This document shows positions 7,920 through 16,478 of a stretch of DNA of 64,000 nucleotides, one piece after another. This DNA is from an uncultured Acidobacteriaceae bacterium (GTDB lineage: Bacteria > Acidobacteriota > Terriglobia > Terriglobales > Acidobacteriaceae): the NCBI GenBank assembly GCA_903828675.1, contig CAIKND010000167.1, positions 22,303 to 86,302 of the forward strand, in the 5' to 3' direction. Position 1 is the first letter of the stretch, and the number at the start of each line of letters is the position of its first letter. Below the pieces are notes generated by a model, which was not told where the DNA came from, made no database searches, and saw only the letters and a program-made list of their open reading frames with translations. Made by a program: the position numbers and the translations under genes.

Positions 7920-10900
7920 TTAGAACGAGAGCGTTCCGCCAATTTGAACTTCGCGCGGGTCATGCTGCGTTCCCGTGATCTGTCCGAAGTTGCCCGCTGT
8001 TACGCCATTGCTGGGGTTGCTGAACTGCGCATGGTTCCACGTGTTGAAGAACTCACCGCGAAGCACGAAGCGAATGGAATCGTGAATTGGGAATGTTTTG
8101 TGCACGCCAGTGTCCCAGTTGTTAACGCCAGGGCCGGTGAGAATGTCAAAGCCGGAGTTGCCATAGAACCAGGCGGAGCCGCTCGTATTCGCGGGATCGG
8201 TCGCCGGGTTCACAAAGCAGCCCTTGTTGATCCAGTAGTGACCGTTTGATCTGACATCCTTGTTCTGCAACTCGTTCCTTCCGTTGCAGGTCCGATCTGC
8301 CTTGATGTTCGCGGGCGACCAGTTAGTGTTATTCGGAGCGCTAACCCAGAATGGATTGCCCTTCTGCATCGTGGCGATTGCGTCTACGCTCCAGCCGCCA
8401 GCCAACGTGTCGAGAGCCCAATTCATATTGGCTCCGAACTGCTTACCGCGCCCGAGCGGCAGTTCCCATACCGCACTGATTACGATTGACTGAGGTATGT
8501 TCGAAGTGGTCATGCCCCAATCGCAGCGGAAGCAGCTCTTGTTCTGGTTGAGTGTGCCGTTGCTGCCTTCGGTTGCGTCGGAGAGTCCCTTGGACCAGGT
8601 GTAGTTGGCCATCAGGCTGAGTCCGTTCGTAAACTGCCGTTGAAGCTTCACCAGCATCGCGTTGTAGCTTCCGTTGCCGATGCTGTTCACTTCCTGCATG
8701 TAGGTGTACTGAGGCCAGGGGCTTCCGTGCGGGTTGTATGTCTGCACGCCCGGAGAGGAACCATCCCATGGATCCCAGTTCTTTTGCAGATGGTGCGACT
8801 GGTTCCCGATATACGCAACGTCAAGCGTGTATGCTTTGCCGAAGCTGCGCTGGATGTCGAGGTTCCACTGCGAGATGGCCGGCGGTTTCATGTTTGCCGC
8901 CAGGTATTGGATGGCGCCGGTAATGGACGAAACCTGGGTTGATGTAATGCCTGCAACCGGTACCACCGGCATCGCGTTCACGCCTAGAACGTAGGTCGGA
9001 TTCGGTGCTGATGTGGCGTTGCTGACGCTGTTGTTGACCGTTATGTATTGGGAGACGATCGAATACTGCGCCGTAATGTCCATCTGGGTTGTGTAATACA
9101 TGCCCCAGCCGGCCCGAACCACCGTCTGCTTGGCGAACCACGGTTGCCAGGAGAATCCGATTCGGGGAGCGAAATTGGTAGTCGTCATGTTCCAGACTTT
9201 GGGGTTTGCCGTTCCCAGCTTGGCAAATGTCTCCAAACCGCTTGTGAAGTCGAAGCCGTGAATCAGGTTCCTGTTGGTCTCGTCAGAGGGGTTGGGAGGC
9301 GTATTTGCGTACCATGCCAGGGCGAGGTTCACTGTCAGGTCAGGCCGCAGCTTCCAGGTGTCCTGAATATAGGGTTCGAAGGTCGTCCAGCGATAGTGCG
9401 TCTTCGGCATGCCGATGGATTGGCCGCTGGTCAGATCACCCAACAGAAAGTCCGCGAACGCATTGCCCGTGTTCGCTACCTGCGAGACTTTGCCCGTCGT
9501 TGTGTTCAGAGCAGTTTGGGCGCTGAATACGTTGTTGAAATTGAAGACGCCGCGCGCATTTGCGTTGGCGCTCGATTGAACGCTGCGCACATAGGACAGA
9601 TCGCCGCCAAGCTTCACCTGGTGCTTGCCCAGAAGCCAGTTAAAGCTGTCATGAATCTGGTAGATATTGTCGATATCGCCCAGAAGTCCGGTCGAGGTGC
9701 CGAAGCCCGCGTAACCGGCGATGCCGATGCCTGGCACACCGTCAGGATCGGCCGTTCCGGTGATTCCTACCTTAGTCTGGATTCCGGGAACCGAGCGGCC
9801 CTGGTCATACACCGAGTCACGCACCATGCCCATGCGAAGAGAATTGACCTTCGTTGAACTCAGCTCCCAGGTCCATCCCAGTGCTACCAGTTCTGTGTCG
9901 AGCGGAAATGCTGTGCCCTGCGACGGAAACAGGCCGGGAGACGTGACGGGCGAGTTCAACCAGCTGCCTTGCGCGAAGAGCTGATGGCTATCCTTGGGAT
10001 TAAAATCGATGCGGCTGGTGATCTGGTCCGATTTGACTGTCGCCGAAACGTTGCCGCCGAGATTGTTCCCCGTCACACCGGAGGCTCCGGGGAGATAGAA
10101 AGCCAGCAGCTGCTTTGCTGCGGGGTTGATGGTAGTGATCTTATTGTTAGGGAACTGCTGGCGCAGCCCGGTCGTGGCATCATACGTTGTCGGATCGTAG
10201 ATGGGCGTTGAGAGCGCGGAGAAGTCGCCGTTGAACATGGCCTGTGTTGGCGTCAGCGCCGTTGAATAGGTCGTCTTGTTCTGGCGATAGCCTTCGTAGT
10301 TTCCGAAGTAGAAGAGTTTGTTCTTGAAGATAGGACCGCCAACCGACGCGCCGAACTGGTTCTGATGATAGGGACCCGGGGCAATCGGAACGCCTGCCGG
10401 AGTGATATCGAAGTAGCCGCGGCCTTCCATCTGGTTGGTGCGAACAAACTCGTACGCCTCGCCGTGCAGTTTGTTGGTGCCGCCCTTGGTCACCACGTCG
10501 ACGATTCCTGGGTTAGGCCCCATATCGGGCATGAAGAAGCCGTAGTGAACTTCAAACTGGTCAATTGCCGAGACCGATACATTGAGCGAGCTGTTGCCGG
10601 CGCGACTGCCAAAAGTCTGGATCCCGTTGATCAGGTACATCGTAAAGTCGGGCTCGTTGCCGCTGATGTTGATCGACATGCCTGAGTGCCCGGTTTGGCC
10701 AATGGAGGCGTTGGCAGCCCCCGATGTGGCCTGGGTGGCTCCCGACAGAAGGCCCAACTGAAGAAAGTTTCTTCCGTTCAAAGGCAACTGTGAAACGCTC
10801 TGCGGACCAATCACGCTGCCCAGATCGTTGGACTCGGTTTCCAGCAGGTTGGCTAGGCCATTGGCCTCCACGGTCACCGTCTGCGCGGTCGAGGCAATGC

Positions 10901-11237
10901 CCAAATTTGCATTTTCACTCGCGTGCTGGCCTACGATCAGGTTGAACTGCGAGAGCTTGTAGGTCGCAAATCCCTGCCGGGAGAATTCGAGCGAGTACAG
11001 CCCCGGCTGCAGGGCTGGAAACGAGTAGCTTCCCGATGCATCCGATTGCGTCTTCAGAACCACGCCTTTGCCGACATTTGTCAGCGTGATGTCCGCGCCG
11101 GAAACCATGGCGCCCGATGTGTCCAGCACCGTTCCCTGAACTGAGGAATTGATGTTCTGAGCTCTAATAGCTTGCTGGCCAATGATCAGCATCAACAAGC
11201 TTATTAGAACGGACAAAATTCGCATTTTCGACTTCAT
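7920..11237 (-). CDS. TonB-dependent receptor, Oar-like, with N-terminal carboxypeptidase-regulatory-like domain
   Basis: The 1105-residue protein starts with a signal peptide (residues 1-26, ending at RAQ). A carboxypeptidase regulatory-like beta-sandwich follows (about 30-115, GTVLDTSGAMVSGADITLTN). A plug domain (about 130-260, with QLPLNGRNFLQL and VVTKGGTN) leads into a long beta-barrel ending in an aromatic residue (GGTLSF). This architecture is typical of the expanded outer-membrane receptor families of Acidobacteria, which import large plant-derived substrates with TonB energy. The ATG has GGGAGG five bases upstream. Its position between the GH51 and GH28-like genes suggests it takes up pectin- or arabinan-derived oligosaccharides; the ligand itself cannot be read from sequence. 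Confidence 0.92.
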   Translation of the reverse strand: MKSKMRILSVLISLLMLIIGQQAIRAQNINSSVQGTVLDTSGAMVSGADITLTNVGKGVVLKTQSDASGSYSFPALQPGLYSLEFSRQGFATYKLSQFNLIVGQHASENANLGIASTAQTVTVEANGLANLLETESNDLGSVIGPQSVSQLPLNGRNFLQLGLLSGATQATSGAANASIGQTGHSGMSINISGNEPDFTMYLINGIQTFGSRAGNSSLNVSVSAIDQFEVHYGFFMPDMGPNPGIVDVVTKGGTNKLHGEAYEFVRTNQMEGRGYFDITPAGVPIAPGPYHQNQFGASVGGPIFKNKLFYFGNYEGYRQNKTTYSTALTPTQAMFNGDFSALSTPIYDPTTYDATTGLRQQFPNNKITTINPAAKQLLAFYLPGASGVTGNNLGGNVSATVKSDQITSRIDFNPKDSHQLFAQGSWLNSPVTSPGLFPSQGTAFPLDTELVALGWTWELSSTKVNSLRMGMVRDSVYDQGRSVPGIQTKVGITGTADPDGVPGIGIAGYAGFGTSTGLLGDIDNIYQIHDSFNWLLGKHQVKLGGDLSYVRSVQSSANANARGVFNFNNVFSAQTALNTTTGKVSQVANTGNAFADFLLGDLTSGQSIGMPKTHYRWTTFEPYIQDTWKLRPDLTVNLALAWYANTPPNPSDETNRNLIHGFDFTSGLETFAKLGTANPKVWNMTTTNFAPRIGFSWQPWFAKQTVVRAGWGMYYTTQMDITAQYSIVSQYITVNNSVSNATSAPNPTYVLGVNAMPVVPVAGITSTQVSSITGAIQYLAANMKPPAISQWNLDIQRSFGKAYTLDVAYIGNQSHHLQKNWDPWDGSSPGVQTYNPHGSPWPQYTYMQEVNSIGNGSYNAMLVKLQRQFTNGLSLMANYTWSKGLSDATEGSNGTLNQNKSCFRCDWGMTTSNIPQSIVISAVWELPLGRGKQFGANMNWALDTLAGGWSVDAIATMQKGNPFWVSAPNNTNWSPANIKADRTCNGRNELQNKDVRSNGHYWINKGCFVNPATDPANTSGSAWFYGNSGFDILTGPGVNNWDTGVHKTFPIHDSIRFVLRGEFFNTWNHAQFSNPSNGVTAGNFGQITGTQHDPREVQIGGTLSF

Positions 11238-12087
11238 TACGACCCTCCCATCAAGTTGAACAGCGCGATCATATGCGCTGCGGCGAATGCCATTTGAGTG
11301 CAGCGCGAGATTGTGTCATCCCGCCGCCTTAGCCGGAACACGGAAACAGTGAAAACCAGTTCAAGCTTCCCACGCGCCGCGCCCCGCATTTTCTGTGATC
11401 TATCAGCCCCTTGGCTACGCACTCCCAATTGCTCTGCCGCGCCCACCCGGCACTAAAATCCGCACTTCTCTTCCGCGCCCTCCAGCAACCTCATAACTGG
11501 ATCGCTTCATCTGTGCTCTTCCGTGTCGTTCTCTCGAAGCGGTTCTCGAAAGCGCTCAGGTGTTGGCCGCCAAGCCATACCAAATTCGTGGATTGGCAGA
11601 GCATAATTGCCGAAGAGGTGGGAGTGCGCTGAACTTGTCTGATCTAGTTGAAATCGCTTACATCCCAGCGGGGCCGCCCCCCCCCCTTCGCTGAATCTCT
11701 TTCCAAATCTTCGCAACATTCCGAGATATCCAACCTGATGTAATGCTTTACATTCAGAAGAATGAAATTATCGCTGCCCCCGATCCTCTGTCAAGAGATT
11801 TTTGCGGATGGCCCTGGATGCCCCCTCAGCAACCTGTCATCCTCATGCGACCCTGAGTGCCACGAAGGAGAGCCGAAAACCTGCCCAGCGCAATGTCGAA
11901 GTGAACCTGCGGTTGATTTAGGATCCGGCGCTCAAATCTCGCCTTTGAGAATGGAAATTGCGTTTGCCGGCAGAGTTGGGATAGCGCATTTTGTATGCGC
12001 ATGAAAGCCCCGTGCCGCATCCTTTCGCCTTTTCCCGGAGAAAGGTGAGGTGGCAATGGACTAGCCTCGCGCCTCCTCTGCCACTGT
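11238..12087. other. 850-bp intergenic region with poly-C run and one REP-like hairpin; no convincing gene
   Basis: This region lies between the receptor start and the GH28-like gene stop, both minus-strand. It should hold the receptor promoter, but I see no clear -35/-10 pair. Visible features are an uninterrupted run of ten C at 11677-11686 and a member of the GTGCC-CATCC hairpin family at 12004-12055. Short open frames here lack ribosome sites and recognisable protein features. Confidence 0.6.
12004..12055. repeat. REP-like intergenic hairpin, copy 1 (degenerate)
   Basis: It begins AAAGCCCCGTGCCGCATCC, nearly the same as copy 3 at 19430-19450, and its right side GAAAGGTGAGGTGGCA partly complements the left. 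It lies 32 bases downstream of the GH28-like stop codon. Confidence 0.55.
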
Positions 12088-14265
12088 CTACTGTTCCCTG
12101 CGTCTCGCGGCATCCTCCCGCAAATGGCTAAACGCCGCCGAAGGCACATCGCTTAGTGGCAGTGCCGGCCCTTCCCAAAGCAAGCGCGGCGAGCCATCGC
12201 TCACCGAATGCAGACCCTCCAAATGGATTGCATGTTTGCCCGCATGCAGCCCCAGCGACCCGCGATCGTACCGCATCGCATTTCCCTTGGACCCGCACAC
12301 CTGCGCAAACGGCGGACCGGTCTTCGCCACATCCATGCCGTCGATCACCAGCCGTGCTCCGTCGCGTGCAAGCAGATGAAACGTATAGCCGCCGTCCGCC
12401 GGAATGTCGATAAAACCTTCCCAGACCGCGGCATAGCGCGTATAGCCCTGCGAATCGGCATACAGGCTCGGCGAGTCGCCAGTGAACACCGCATGCTCTT
12501 TCTTCAGATCGGGCAACTCAGTCCACATGCCAGGATAGATCTGCCATGCAAGGCCGGGCAACGGAACCCCGACCGGGTCCAATGCGTCACGCCAATGGGC
12601 AACGGCCACAACTCCCTGCGCGGCCCAGTCCTGTTTGCCTGCCTTGTCCTCAACGTGAAGCAGAACCCTGAACCGTCCGGCGCCGTTCTTCCCGTCAAGC
12701 TCGGTGCCATCCGCGTCGGTGAAGCGATGGCTCACTCTGAGGCCCGTTGCTTGCGTCCCGTCGCCAAAGAGCCAAGTGTAGCGGGCCTTGGCTGAGGCCT
12801 GCGCAGTGAAGGTGACCGTCTGTCCCGGCGCAAAGGCCTGTGAATCCACCGTAAACGCAGCCACCGGTCCATTCGGGGCCGCAAATTGAACCGCCTGTGC
12901 GCCACCAGAAACCGCCAGCGGCAGATCTGCGTTCGTAGTTGCGCGTGCCTGCGCGTACTTCACGTTTTCAAACAGCACACCCGCCACCGGACCGGTAATG
13001 GTCGACCCAACCAGGGGTGGCTGATCGAGCGCCCAGATATTGCGGAAGGTAAAGCCGTGCAACGCCGGCTCTTCCCGCTCAATCTGCACCAGCGAATACC
13101 AGTTGTCGAGTGTCAGATTCTCAAACGTGTAGTTGGAGTGGTCGCCTTTGGCGCCGTTTGCCCCCCAAAAGCCAAGCAGACCAAAAGTTTGTCCGCAGGC
13201 GCCGATCCCGCCGTGCAGAATGTCGGAGTCCCGCAGCGTAAAGTTGCGCGAGTTGAAGCTCTTCCTTGGCCAGCCGGAGCGGACGATATTCGAAATGCTG
13301 GTCGAGAGTTCACTGTTCTCAATGACGATATTCTGCACATCGTGACCAGGGCGCAGTATATCCTCGTCGGTATAGCCGTCCCAGTTGCCCTGCATGGCGA
13401 ACACATCGTCTGAAGCGCGCAGAAACGCATTGCGCACCAGCGTGTCGCCGCCACCCAGCCAGTCCATTCCGTCCTGATTCGCATTCCCGGGATTGCCGCC
13501 GATCACGCGCAGATCGTCATAGGTAAAGTTGTTCGAGTCCTTCATCTGGATCGACCAGGTGCGCGCCCGAACCACGCAGGTCAACCCATTGATCTCCACT
13601 TTGCGAGCTTCTAGCGCACCGATGCAATGCCAGTCTGGCTTCTGCATCCAGCCTTCGTCGTTGTTGGGGTCCTGCGAGCCTTCATAAACAATCGTCCCGC
13701 GTCCCAGCACCTTCACGTCCTGCACCTTCCACAGGTTCAGGCTGCCGAAAATGAACGCGCCCGGTGCCAGGTAGAGGGTCTCGCCGCTCTTGGGATTCAG
13801 GCTCTCGTGAAACACGCCTGCGGGCACAATACGCACGTTCTCCCCTGCGTGTGGCGGAGGCGGAGAAGGCGTCCCCGCGAACAGAAACAGCATCCGCGCG
13901 TGGTTCAGAAAGTCCCCCGGCCTCGCGATAGAGAGCTTGGCCGGCCCTGCTAGCTTGAAGCGGATCGTCTGCCCTTGCCGAATCGCCCGCAGCCCCAGTC
14001 GCCACGGCTGAATATCGACACCTTTGTCCCAGAAGCCCGGCTCCACGGCTGTGATCTCAACAGTCACCGGACCGGTAATGTCAAAACTGACGAAGTCATA
14101 ACTCGCCGCCGCGTGGGCCACATCCACCGGCTTGCCATTCACGCTGACTGAAAAAGCAGTGGAGCGCAGCTCCTCGGGAACGGGAGCGGCCTGTACGCGC
14201 GAAGCTGCGTGGACGGCGGCAGGAAGCGTTAGAAGAACCACGAGCAGCGAGCGAATTAGCAACAA
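12088..14265 (-). CDS. Secreted GH28-like beta-helix glycosidase with PKD-like and PA14 domains
   Basis: The 725-residue protein starts at a TTG (14265; the next codon is also TTG) because no ATG lies between the upstream in-frame TGA and a clear signal peptide (LLIRSLLVVLLTLPAAVHA). Residues about 130-440 form a right-handed beta-helix pattern with paired acidic motifs NQDGMDW and ASDDVFAM, as in polygalacturonase-clan enzymes. A PKD-like segment follows (about 475-560, WLFGDG). A PA14-type domain comes next (about 570-700, EGFIDIPADGGYTFHLLARDGARLVIDG). It probably acts outside the cytoplasm on pectin-type or related galactan chains; PA14 usually binds carbohydrate. The exact GH family is less certain than the fold. 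Confidence 0.78.
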   Translation of the reverse strand: MLLIRSLLVVLLTLPAAVHAASRVQAAPVPEELRSTAFSVSVNGKPVDVAHAAASYDFVSFDITGPVTVEITAVEPGFWDKGVDIQPWRLGLRAIRQGQTIRFKLAGPAKLSIARPGDFLNHARMLFLFAGTPSPPPPHAGENVRIVPAGVFHESLNPKSGETLYLAPGAFIFGSLNLWKVQDVKVLGRGTIVYEGSQDPNNDEGWMQKPDWHCIGALEARKVEINGLTCVVRARTWSIQMKDSNNFTYDDLRVIGGNPGNANQDGMDWLGGGDTLVRNAFLRASDDVFAMQGNWDGYTDEDILRPGHDVQNIVIENSELSTSISNIVRSGWPRKSFNSRNFTLRDSDILHGGIGACGQTFGLLGFWGANGAKGDHSNYTFENLTLDNWYSLVQIEREEPALHGFTFRNIWALDQPPLVGSTITGPVAGVLFENVKYAQARATTNADLPLAVSGGAQAVQFAAPNGPVAAFTVDSQAFAPGQTVTFTAQASAKARYTWLFGDGTQATGLRVSHRFTDADGTELDGKNGAGRFRVLLHVEDKAGKQDWAAQGVVAVAHWRDALDPVGVPLPGLAWQIYPGMWTELPDLKKEHAVFTGDSPSLYADSQGYTRYAAVWEGFIDIPADGGYTFHLLARDGARLVIDGMDVAKTGPPFAQVCGSKGNAMRYDRGSLGLHAGKHAIHLEGLHSVSDGSPRLLWEGPALPLSDVPSAAFSHLREDAARRREQ

Positions 14266-14386
14266 GTGAGACCCCGGCGCGAATCAGAGGGAACCAGACC
14301 ACTCTAGCACCGCGCCCAGCCGCCACTCCAGACCGCAGTCAAATCTCTATCCCCTGCTGCTTCTCTTCCTCTCGATCCAAGGCTCC

Positions 14387-14428
14387 GTGCCCAGTCCTTT
14401 CCGCGCACTTAGCGGAAAGGGCGGGACA
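14387..14428. repeat. REP-like intergenic hairpin, copy 2
   Basis: The left arm GTGCCCAGTCCTTTCCGC and right arm GCGGAAAGGGCGGGACA flank a 7-base loop. It lies 59 bases downstream of the cysE stop and shares the GTGCCC...GGGACA frame with copies 3 and 4. It may act as an mRNA-stabilising or terminating hairpin. Confidence 0.7.
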
Positions 14429-14487
14429 GCAACCAACTCAACCCCGCGCTCTTTTGGCCCCAAGTACCGACTGCAAAGTCCCTGCCT

Positions 14488-15216
14488 CTAAATTCCCTCA
14501 CCCATCGACACATAGATGCGCAGGCGCTCCAGCTCCACTCGATAAGCCTCGCGCTCGGCTTCCTCAGCGGCGAAGGGCTCCACTGGCTGCGCGTGCCCGC
14601 CCAGCCGCTCTTCAAGCTCCTCCACGCGGGCCGAGAGAGCAATCAGCGCGTCCGAGAGTGGGTCCTTCACATCGTGCGGATCGGTAATCAGCACCCTTTG
14701 CCCGTTGCGATAAATAATGTGCGCCGGAACGCCAACCACGGTCGAGTTGGGCGGCACATCCGAGAGCACCACGGAACCCGCGCCCACGCGCGAATTCTCA
14801 CCCACAGTGATATTGCCCAGCACGTTGGCGTTGTTGCCGATAAACACTCCATCGCAAACGGTGGGATGGCGTTTGCCGTGGCCCTTGCCTGTGCCGCCCA
14901 GAGTCACGCCCTGGTACATCGTCACGTCGCTGCCCACAATCGCGGTCTCGCCAATTACCACGCCAGTAGCGTGATCGATAAACAGCCTTCGCCCCAGCAG
15001 CGCGCCCGGATGAATATCGACGCCGGTAAAGAAGCGGCCGATTTGAGACAAGAGCCGTGCCGGCAACCGCATCTGCGAACGCCAAAGCACGTGGGAGATG
15101 CGGTGAATCCACACCGCCCAAAGCCCCGGATAGCAGAGCAGAATCTCCAGCCGCGAGCGCGCTGCAGGGTCGCGCTCCAGCACCGAGTTGATATCTTCGC
15201 GGATGCGTTCCAGCAT
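14488..15216 (-). CDS. cysE: Serine O-acetyltransferase
   Basis: This 242-residue enzyme acetylates L-serine with acetyl-CoA to O-acetylserine, the first committed step of cysteine synthesis. It has a short N-terminal helical domain (about 1-65), as in the compact CysE/EpsC class. A left-handed beta-helix of hexapeptide repeats (about 70-175) contains FIDHATGVVIGETA and GKRHPTV, with the two histidines of the active site. After the conserved VVGVPAHII it has a charged helical tail of about 70 residues that may form a coiled coil and is longer than usual. It lies 67 bases downstream of cysK on the same strand, so the two probably form a cysteine operon. Confidence 0.95.
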   Translation of the reverse strand: MLERIREDINSVLERDPAARSRLEILLCYPGLWAVWIHRISHVLWRSQMRLPARLLSQIGRFFTGVDIHPGALLGRRLFIDHATGVVIGETAIVGSDVTMYQGVTLGGTGKGHGKRHPTVCDGVFIGNNANVLGNITVGENSRVGAGSVVLSDVPPNSTVVGVPAHIIYRNGQRVLITDPHDVKDPLSDALIALSARVEELEERLGGHAQPVEPFAAEEAEREAYRVELERLRIYVSMGEGI

Positions 15217-15283
15217 GGTTATGGCTTACTCAAGTGATGCTTGAGACCGGCGAAACTGTACGCCCCGCCGGTCGTTGGAGTGC

Positions 15284-16258
15284 TTACAGCGTTACCGTTT
15301 CGGTCGGCAACGCAAGCGCCTGCTGCCGCAGCGACTCGAACAGCACGCTCGACAGGTAGCGCTCGCCAAAGCTCGGTAGCACCGCGACAATCACCTTGCC
15401 TGCATTTTCGGGCCGCGCCGCAACCTTCAAAGCCGCTGCCACTGCCGCTCCCGAACTGATGCCCACAAACAAGCCTTCTTCCAGCGGCAACTTACGCGCC
15501 GTCGCAATCGACTCGTCGTTCGTCACCTGAATAATCTCATCCACTAGGCCGGTATCCAGCACGCTGGGAACAAAGCCCGCGCCGATGCCTTGAATCTTGT
15601 GCGGCCCTGGCTTGCCGCCGGAAAGCACGGGGCTGTCCGTCGGTTCAACAGCGATCGCTTTGAACTCCGGCTTGCGTTCCTTAATGTACTTGGAAACGCC
15701 CGTAATGGTGCCGCCGGTGCCCACGCCCGAGATCAGTATGTCCACCTTCCCCTCGGTATCGTCCCAGATCTCCGGGCCCGTGGTGGCGTAGTGAACGGCC
15801 GGGTTGGCCGGGTTATCGAATTGCCCCAGGATAAATCCGTTCGGCGTCTTGGCCAGAATCTCGTTGGCCTTGGCGATGGCGCCCTTCATGCCGTTCGGAC
15901 CCGGCGTCAGCACGATCTCCGCACCAAAGGCCAGCAGCAGCACGCGCCGCTCAAGGCTCATAGTCTCAGGCAGGGTGATGATGAGTTTGTAGCCCTTCAC
16001 CGCCGCCACAAACGCCAGCGCGATGCCAGTATTGCCGCTCGTGGGCTCAATCAGCACAGTCTCGCCCGGCTTGATCTTGCCCGCCTTCTCGGCTGCCTCG
16101 ATCATGGCAAAACCAATGCGGTCTTTCACGCTCGATACGGGGTTCTGACTCTCTAGCTTCACCAGAACGGTTGCCGGCAGCCCTGCCGCCATGCGGTTCA
16201 ACTTCACCAATGGAGTCTTGCCAATAAGCTCAGTTACATTCGCGGCAATGCGCGCCAT
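15284..16258 (-). CDS. cysK: O-acetylserine sulfhydrylase (cysteine synthase A)
   Basis: The 324-residue PLP enzyme makes cysteine from O-acetylserine and sulfide. Visible motifs are [11 protein letters not shown] near residue 12, the PLP lysine in [10 protein letters not shown] near 43, [11 protein letters not shown] near 71-82, [10 protein letters not shown] near 177-186 (phosphate loop) and SSGAA near 265. The length matches CysK. It is followed by cysE, whose product forms the cysteine synthase complex with CysK in characterised bacteria. The ATG at 16258 is preceded by AAAGGAGATCATC, a good ribosome site. Confidence 0.96.
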   Translation of the reverse strand: MARIAANVTELIGKTPLVKLNRMAAGLPATVLVKLESQNPVSSVKDRIGFAMIEAAEKAGKIKPGETVLIEPTSGNTGIALAFVAAVKGYKLIITLPETMSLERRVLLLAFGAEIVLTPGPNGMKGAIAKANEILAKTPNGFILGQFDNPANPAVHYATTGPEIWDDTEGKVDILISGVGTGGTITGVSKYIKERKPEFKAIAVEPTDSPVLSGGKPGPHKIQGIGAGFVPSVLDTGLVDEIIQVTNDESIATARKLPLEEGLFVGISSGAAVAAALKVAARPENAGKVIVAVLPSFGERYLSSVLFESLRQQALALPTETVTL

Positions 16259-16478
16259 GATGATCTCCTTTTTCCGGGACAGTTACCCGGAGCTTGCTTT
16301 TCTGATTTGTGGGGTGTAGGTGGAGCTATGGGGCGGGAAACTGCGGCGCGAACAAGGCGCACTTCAGCATCGGAGCTCTCACCAGGACGGCGTTAGCGAC
16401 ATCGACGCATGACAATAGCCTAAAGCCAGTATGCGTTTATGGCAAGCACAAGTTCAATTAAATTAGCGCCGCACTCCG

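Noticed and set aside
16259..16478. Riboswitch upstream of cysK
   Set aside because: No SAM-box or other recognisable aptamer; only a normal ribosome site near the start.
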